In this document: positions 60,581 to 64,000 of the stretch, piece by piece
Numbering within the stretch: position 1 is the stretch's first letter
Layout: every line of letters begins with the position of its first letter
Source: Chryseobacterium aquaeductus
Lineage (GTDB): Bacteria; Bacteroidota; Bacteroidia; Flavobacteriales; Weeksellaceae
Reading direction: 5' to 3'
Assembly (NCBI RefSeq): GCF_905175375.1
Contig: NZ_CAJIMS010000001.1
Coordinates: 62,001 to 126,000, forward strand
Length of the DNA: 64,000 bases
Program-made: the position numbers and the translations under genes
Notes under the pieces: generated by a model
Database searches by the model: none
What the model was told of the DNA's origin: nothing
The model's input: only the letters and a program-made list of their open reading frames with translations

Positions 60581-63403
60581 TTAGAATGTTATATTAACTC
60601 CCATTGTAGTAATAATTGGAAGTGGATATCCACCACCATCTACACCAAACTCAACTGGACTACCTCCTGCTTCTGGTGTAAATCCTGAGTTGTGACCCCA
60701 TGTGAATAAATTTTGAGCATTTAGAAAAAGTTTTAGTGATCTGATTTTGAAATTGTCTAAGAACCCTTTTTGAAAATTATAGCCTATTTGAACATTACGT
60801 AATCTAAGATAGCTTCCATCTTCGATCATATAAGTTGAATTTAACTTATTGTATCCACTTGCATCGTTTAACTGAGGTTCCCAATTGGAAGTCCCAGGAC
60901 CGTTCCAACGATCTAATCTTGCAGATCTGTAGTTAAACTGAGCAAAGGTACTTCCATTACCCCAATTTCTCCACACTTCGTTTCCGTAGACACCTTGAAA
61001 GTCAGCACCGAAGCTAAAGTTTTTATATTCAAAGTTTAAATAGAATGCATACGTAAAGTCTGGTGTAGGATTTCCAATTATTGTTCTATCTTTTTCATTA
61101 ATCTGACCATCACCATTGATATCCTTGAACTTCAAATCACCTGGGCCGTAATTACCTAAACTACTTGCCGGAGAATTCAGGACATCAGCATACGATTGAT
61201 AAACTCCATCAACAACATATCCATAAAAAGATCCTATTGGAGATCCCGCTCTTGTAATTGATGGGCCAGAAAATAACTCATACCCGTCCTCGAAAACTGA
61301 CAATACTTTATTCTCAATAGTTGTAAAATTACCTCCGATAGAATAACGAACATTTTCTCCAATTTTATCATTCCAATCCAATTTAAATTCGAAACCTTTA
61401 TTTTCAATTTCTCCAGCATTATCGAAGAAATCTTGAGTATCTGTTTCAACATATACTAAAAGATCCTTTGTTCTCTTTGTATAATAATTTCCTTCGAAAC
61501 TTAATCTTTTATTTAAAGTTGAAAACTCTAAACCGCCTTCATAAGTGTAGACTTCTTCCCATTTCAAATCTGGTGTTGCTACATAAGTGAGAGCTAATGA
61601 TGGATAAAATAGCTTTTCTACTCCTAAAATCGTTCCACTTCCCGCAACATATCCAGGATAGTTTGGATATCTTACCGGAGCATATTCATTTCCTAATTTA
61701 CCGGCAGAACCTTTAATTTTCAAATAATCAAAAATGTTTTGATCAGCCATGAAATTTTCTCTAGAAATTTCCCATGCTGCTCCTACAGCCCAAAAGTTTT
61801 GATATTGATTAGGGTTATCACTACTGAATGCTGAAGAACCGTCTCTACGGAAAGAAGCATTTAGCATATACTTTCCTCCATAATTGTATAATAGTCTACC
61901 AAAATAAGAGACATTCGCCTTATCCCAAGGGAATGTATTGGTTTTCTGAAGCGTGGCGGGATCAGCGAATGAGTTGTTGATATACCAAAAACGTTTATCC
62001 CATGGGATTGCCTGACCTGTTGCAGATTGGCTGATTCTCAGATTAACTTCATTGTTCTGTTCATCAATAGTTTCAAAACCGACCATTGCTGTCACATCAT
62101 GCTTTCCAAATTTATTATTATAAGTAAGCAACTGATTCTGCTGCAATCTTCTATAATCAGTATTTGATTCTCTTACACTAGTCAGATTAATTCCTGAAAG
62201 TCTTGTAGTTGCTCCTGTTTCTGGCACATATACATCAAAAACAGGATTGTATTGTCTTTGCTTATTAAACTCAAAATTCCCTAAAAAAGTAGTTCTGAAA
62301 GTAAAATTTTTCAAAAATTTGATCTCTCCATAAATGTTTCCAATCAAATTATGTCTTCTTGAAATTAGTGTATTTGCTTTACCCTGAGTTTCCACTAAAA
62401 GATTTCCTAACTGAGCAGCACCCATTTCGTTGGGTAATTGATTGTACATTCCCATTTCTTCGTTATAAGGTGAAGCAATTGGTGTAGTATTCAAAGCAGC
62501 CCCATATCCTAATGTTCTAGGCAAATTGTATTGCAAAGCACTGATGTTAACTCCTACTTTAATATTATCGTTAATCTTGAATTCATCGTTAATACTTAAA
62601 GTAATTTTTTTCTGCTTTTCACTTTCTATAATTCCTTCTTCATATAAATAACCGATACCCAAATAGAATTTATTTTTCTCTGAACCTACATTGAAGCTAA
62701 GGTTATTATTTACAATTGCTGCACCGTCATTGGTTATGAGATCAATCCAGTCTGTATTTGCATTGAATACATTATAATATTGGTATGGTGCAATTCCCTG
62801 ATTGACTCTCTGCTCATCAAATAAAGTTCTGAATTGCTGACCGTTAGTCATTTCGGGCTTGTTTCCAAGAAATTTCGCTCCATAGGAAGAGTTAAAATTA
62901 ATGGTAGTTCCTGATTTACCTTTTTTAGTAGTAACAATGATAACACCATTAGCTCCTTTATTACCAAAAATTGCTAAAGATGATGCATCTTTCAATACTT
63001 CCATTGACTCAATATCATTTGGATTAACAAAGTCTAAATTATCCGCGAAAATTCCGTCTACAACATATAAAGGTCTGGTATTATATCTACTTACTGTACC
63101 ACGAATTCTGACATCTGGTGCTGCACCAAGCTGTCCTTGATTTACTACCGATAGACCTGCTACTTTACCCTGCAAAGAATTAATGGGGTTTGCGTTTGGT
63201 TTATCAGCAACTTCGCTTCCGCTGACCCTAGCTATAGATCCAGTAAGATCACGTTTCTTAGCTGTTCCATACCCAATCATGACAACCTCTTCTATTTTTT
63301 GCTCTTTTGGAAGTGTGTCTTGAGGTGTTACCTGCCCGTTGGCATTCATACCGAAGTAGAGAACCGCAATCAGACAAGAATACTTTAAATTAGTTTGTTT
63401 CAT
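60581..63403 (-). CDS. susC: SusC/RagA family TonB-linked outer membrane protein
   Basis: The outer membrane pore for glycan import, 940 residues from the ATG at 63403. A signal peptide ends near NANGQ. The TonB-box-like KIEEVVMIGYGTAKKRDLTG follows and the plug (SLQGKVAGLSVVNQGQLG, VVDGIFADNLDFVNPNDI, IEVLKDAS-like ESMEVLKDASSLAIFG). The barrel ends in MGVNITF with a terminal Phe. The usual N-terminal carboxypeptidase-regulatory-like domain between signal and plug is missing, with only about 20 residues there. A longer frame to 63454 is not signal-like. First gene of the PUL operon. Confidence 0.94.
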   Translation of the reverse strand: MKQTNLKYSCLIAVLYFGMNANGQVTPQDTLPKEQKIEEVVMIGYGTAKKRDLTGSIARVSGSEVADKPNANPINSLQGKVAGLSVVNQGQLGAAPDVRIRGTVSRYNTRPLYVVDGIFADNLDFVNPNDIESMEVLKDASSLAIFGNKGANGVIIVTTKKGKSGTTINFNSSYGAKFLGNKPEMTNGQQFRTLFDEQRVNQGIAPYQYYNVFNANTDWIDLITNDGAAIVNNNLSFNVGSEKNKFYLGIGYLYEEGIIESEKQKKITLSINDEFKINDNIKVGVNISALQYNLPRTLGYGAALNTTPIASPYNEEMGMYNQLPNEMGAAQLGNLLVETQGKANTLISRRHNLIGNIYGEIKFLKNFTFRTTFLGNFEFNKQRQYNPVFDVYVPETGATTRLSGINLTSVRESNTDYRRLQQNQLLTYNNKFGKHDVTAMVGFETIDEQNNEVNLRISQSATGQAIPWDKRFWYINNSFADPATLQKTNTFPWDKANVSYFGRLLYNYGGKYMLNASFRRDGSSAFSSDNPNQYQNFWAVGAAWEISRENFMADQNIFDYLKIKGSAGKLGNEYAPVRYPNYPGYVAGSGTILGVEKLFYPSLALTYVATPDLKWEEVYTYEGGLEFSTLNKRLSFEGNYYTKRTKDLLVYVETDTQDFFDNAGEIENKGFEFKLDWNDKIGENVRYSIGGNFTTIENKVLSVFEDGYELFSGPSITRAGSPIGSFYGYVVDGVYQSYADVLNSPASSLGNYGPGDLKFKDINGDGQINEKDRTIIGNPTPDFTYAFYLNFEYKNFSFGADFQGVYGNEVWRNWGNGSTFAQFNYRSARLDRWNGPGTSNWEPQLNDASGYNKLNSTYMIEDGSYLRLRNVQIGYNFQKGFLDNFKIRSLKLFLNAQNLFTWGHNSGFTPEAGGSPVEFGVDGGGYPLPIITTMGVNITF

Positions 63404-63487
63404 ATAGTTTAATTTTATCTCATAAAAATCAAATGTGTTAAAATCGTCTCTCAAGTCGAGTATATTTTCTCAAACGAAGACTTTGGT

Positions 63488-63495
63488 CAAAAATA
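63488..63495 (-). promoter_or_regulatory. Promoter -7 box of the susC operon
   Basis: On minus the sequence reads TATTTTTG, a TAnnTTTG match, giving a leader of about 75 bases. No TTG is found at -33, so activation by a regulator is likely. Confidence 0.45.
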
Positions 63496-63593
63496 TAAAA
63501 AATATCAAATGATGTTAAATTTAGTTAAAAATTTTATTAATCCTATATAATATTACGAAATATGTTAAAAAATGATAAATTTTAATACATTTC

Positions 63594-63613
63594 ATAACGA
63601 AATATTTTGTTAT
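63594..63613. promoter_or_regulatory. Near-perfect palindrome in the susC/63839 divergent region
   Basis: ATAACGAAATATTTTGTTAT pairs ATAAC with GTTAT and AAAT with ATTT. A shorter relative, TTACGAAATATGTTAA, lies at about 63553-63568. They are candidate operators of the divergent promoters. The 435-base gap holds no gene. Confidence 0.45.
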
Positions 63614-63775
63614 AAATGATTATTTCACAATGAAGCAAAGCACCTTTCAAGGGAAATTTTGTCCGAAAATGGGAGGTGATGGGCAATTTTTAGCATTTTC
63701 CATAAATACAATGAAAATCGTTGCAAAACATGATAAATGAGCAAAATCAAATATTCTTTAAAAATCACCAAAATT

Positions 63776-63805
63776 TTGTTAAATATACAATTGTTTATAC
63801 CTTTG
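63776..63805 (+). promoter_or_regulatory. Bacteroidetes-type promoter of the 63839 gene
   Basis: TTG at 63776-63778, a 19-base spacer and TACCTTTG at 63798-63805 match the full consensus. Confidence 0.75.
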
Positions 63806-63838
63806 GTTCAGTATTTGACTTTGATACAAAAATTGAAA

Positions 63839-64000
63839 ATGAAAAAATATATAATAGCCATTGCATTAATTGCTGGAACGGGAATTGTCATTAATACAAG
63901 CCTGCAATCTTGTTCTACACTTGCAACTTCGGATTTGGGTCTCGCAGTTATCAAACGAGTATTACTTGGCGGAATTAATAAGGGAATGAGCATTTACGGA
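63839..64000 (+). CDS. Lipoprotein-like protein, 3' end beyond the window
   Basis: Fifty-four codons are visible from the ATG at 63839: a signal-like N-terminus with TSLQSC, a likely lipobox, at Cys25, then STLATSDLGLAVIKRVL and LGGINKGMSIYG. The start resembles uncharacterised flavobacterial proteins with a DUF4197-like body, but too little is seen to say. It has a good promoter and is divergent from the PUL. Confidence 0.6.
   Translation, partial: MKKYIIAIALIAGTGIVINTSLQSCSTLATSDLGLAVIKRVLLGGINKGMSIYG

Noticed and set aside
63808..63993. 61-codon minus-strand frame at the right edge
   Set aside because: Antisense to a lipoprotein gene that has a full promoter.

Overview
The window looks like a chromosomal segment of a low-GC flavobacterium, most probably Chryseobacterium or a close relative in the Weeksellaceae. 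The signs are gliding genes (gldF, gldG), type IX secretion (T9SS) sorting domains, SusC/SusD, Bacteroidetes promoters of the TTG-N19/20-TAnnTTTG type, and several TTG start codons. I saw no rRNA, tRNA, CRISPR array, integrase or transposase. The genus is an inference from gene order and style, not from a marker comparison.

Layout: 1-4391 is a housekeeping block (ftsX, a DUF3098 gene, uppP, truB and a cut-off barrel gene on the minus strand; rsmA on plus). 4501-13103 holds three tandem paralogous giant secreted proteins, each with a choice-of-anchor L domain and a T9SS type B C-terminus. Then come a membrane/coiled-coil gene, a TIGR02757 gene, rnz, a rdgB-like gene, a CPBP protease, a decayed MFS transporter, prfC, the two subunits of a 3-oxoacid CoA-transferase, and rplS. 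21905-29119 is a complete heme uptake locus (TonB receptor, HmuY, binding protein, permease, ATPase, HmuS-like protein), divergent from a T9SS-secreted protein and separated from it by a Fur-like inverted repeat. 30111-36616 is a mixed stretch of small and unknown genes, including a truncated TauE/SafE exporter next to an Rrf2 regulator, a DUF6624-like protein, a YceI lipoprotein and a three-gene unknown cluster. 36730-48545 carries gldG-gldF, hemJ, an outer-membrane protein, a lipoprotein gene with an in-frame stop, kbl, an M1 aminopeptidase, a PBP4-type dacB and priA.

48638-63403 is a polysaccharide utilisation region on the minus strand: SusC, SusD, a LamG lipoprotein, two GH144-like lipoproteins, an esterase, a GH3 beta-glucosidase and, further on, a GH2 beta-mannosidase. 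The GH144 plus GH3 pairing suggests beta-1,2-glucan use. SusC/SusD would import oligosaccharides, the surface GH144 lipoproteins would cut the polymer, and the GH3 enzyme would finish disaccharides. A divergent lipoprotein gene runs off the right edge.

The intergenic DNA is unusually structured. It has several families of imperfect hairpins, among them a two-copy element whose arms differ in sequence but keep pairing, short tandem repeats folded back as inverted arms, and a two-copy spacer repeat inside minus-strand operons. Three genes are visibly decayed (MFS transporter, TauE/SafE, a lipoprotein).
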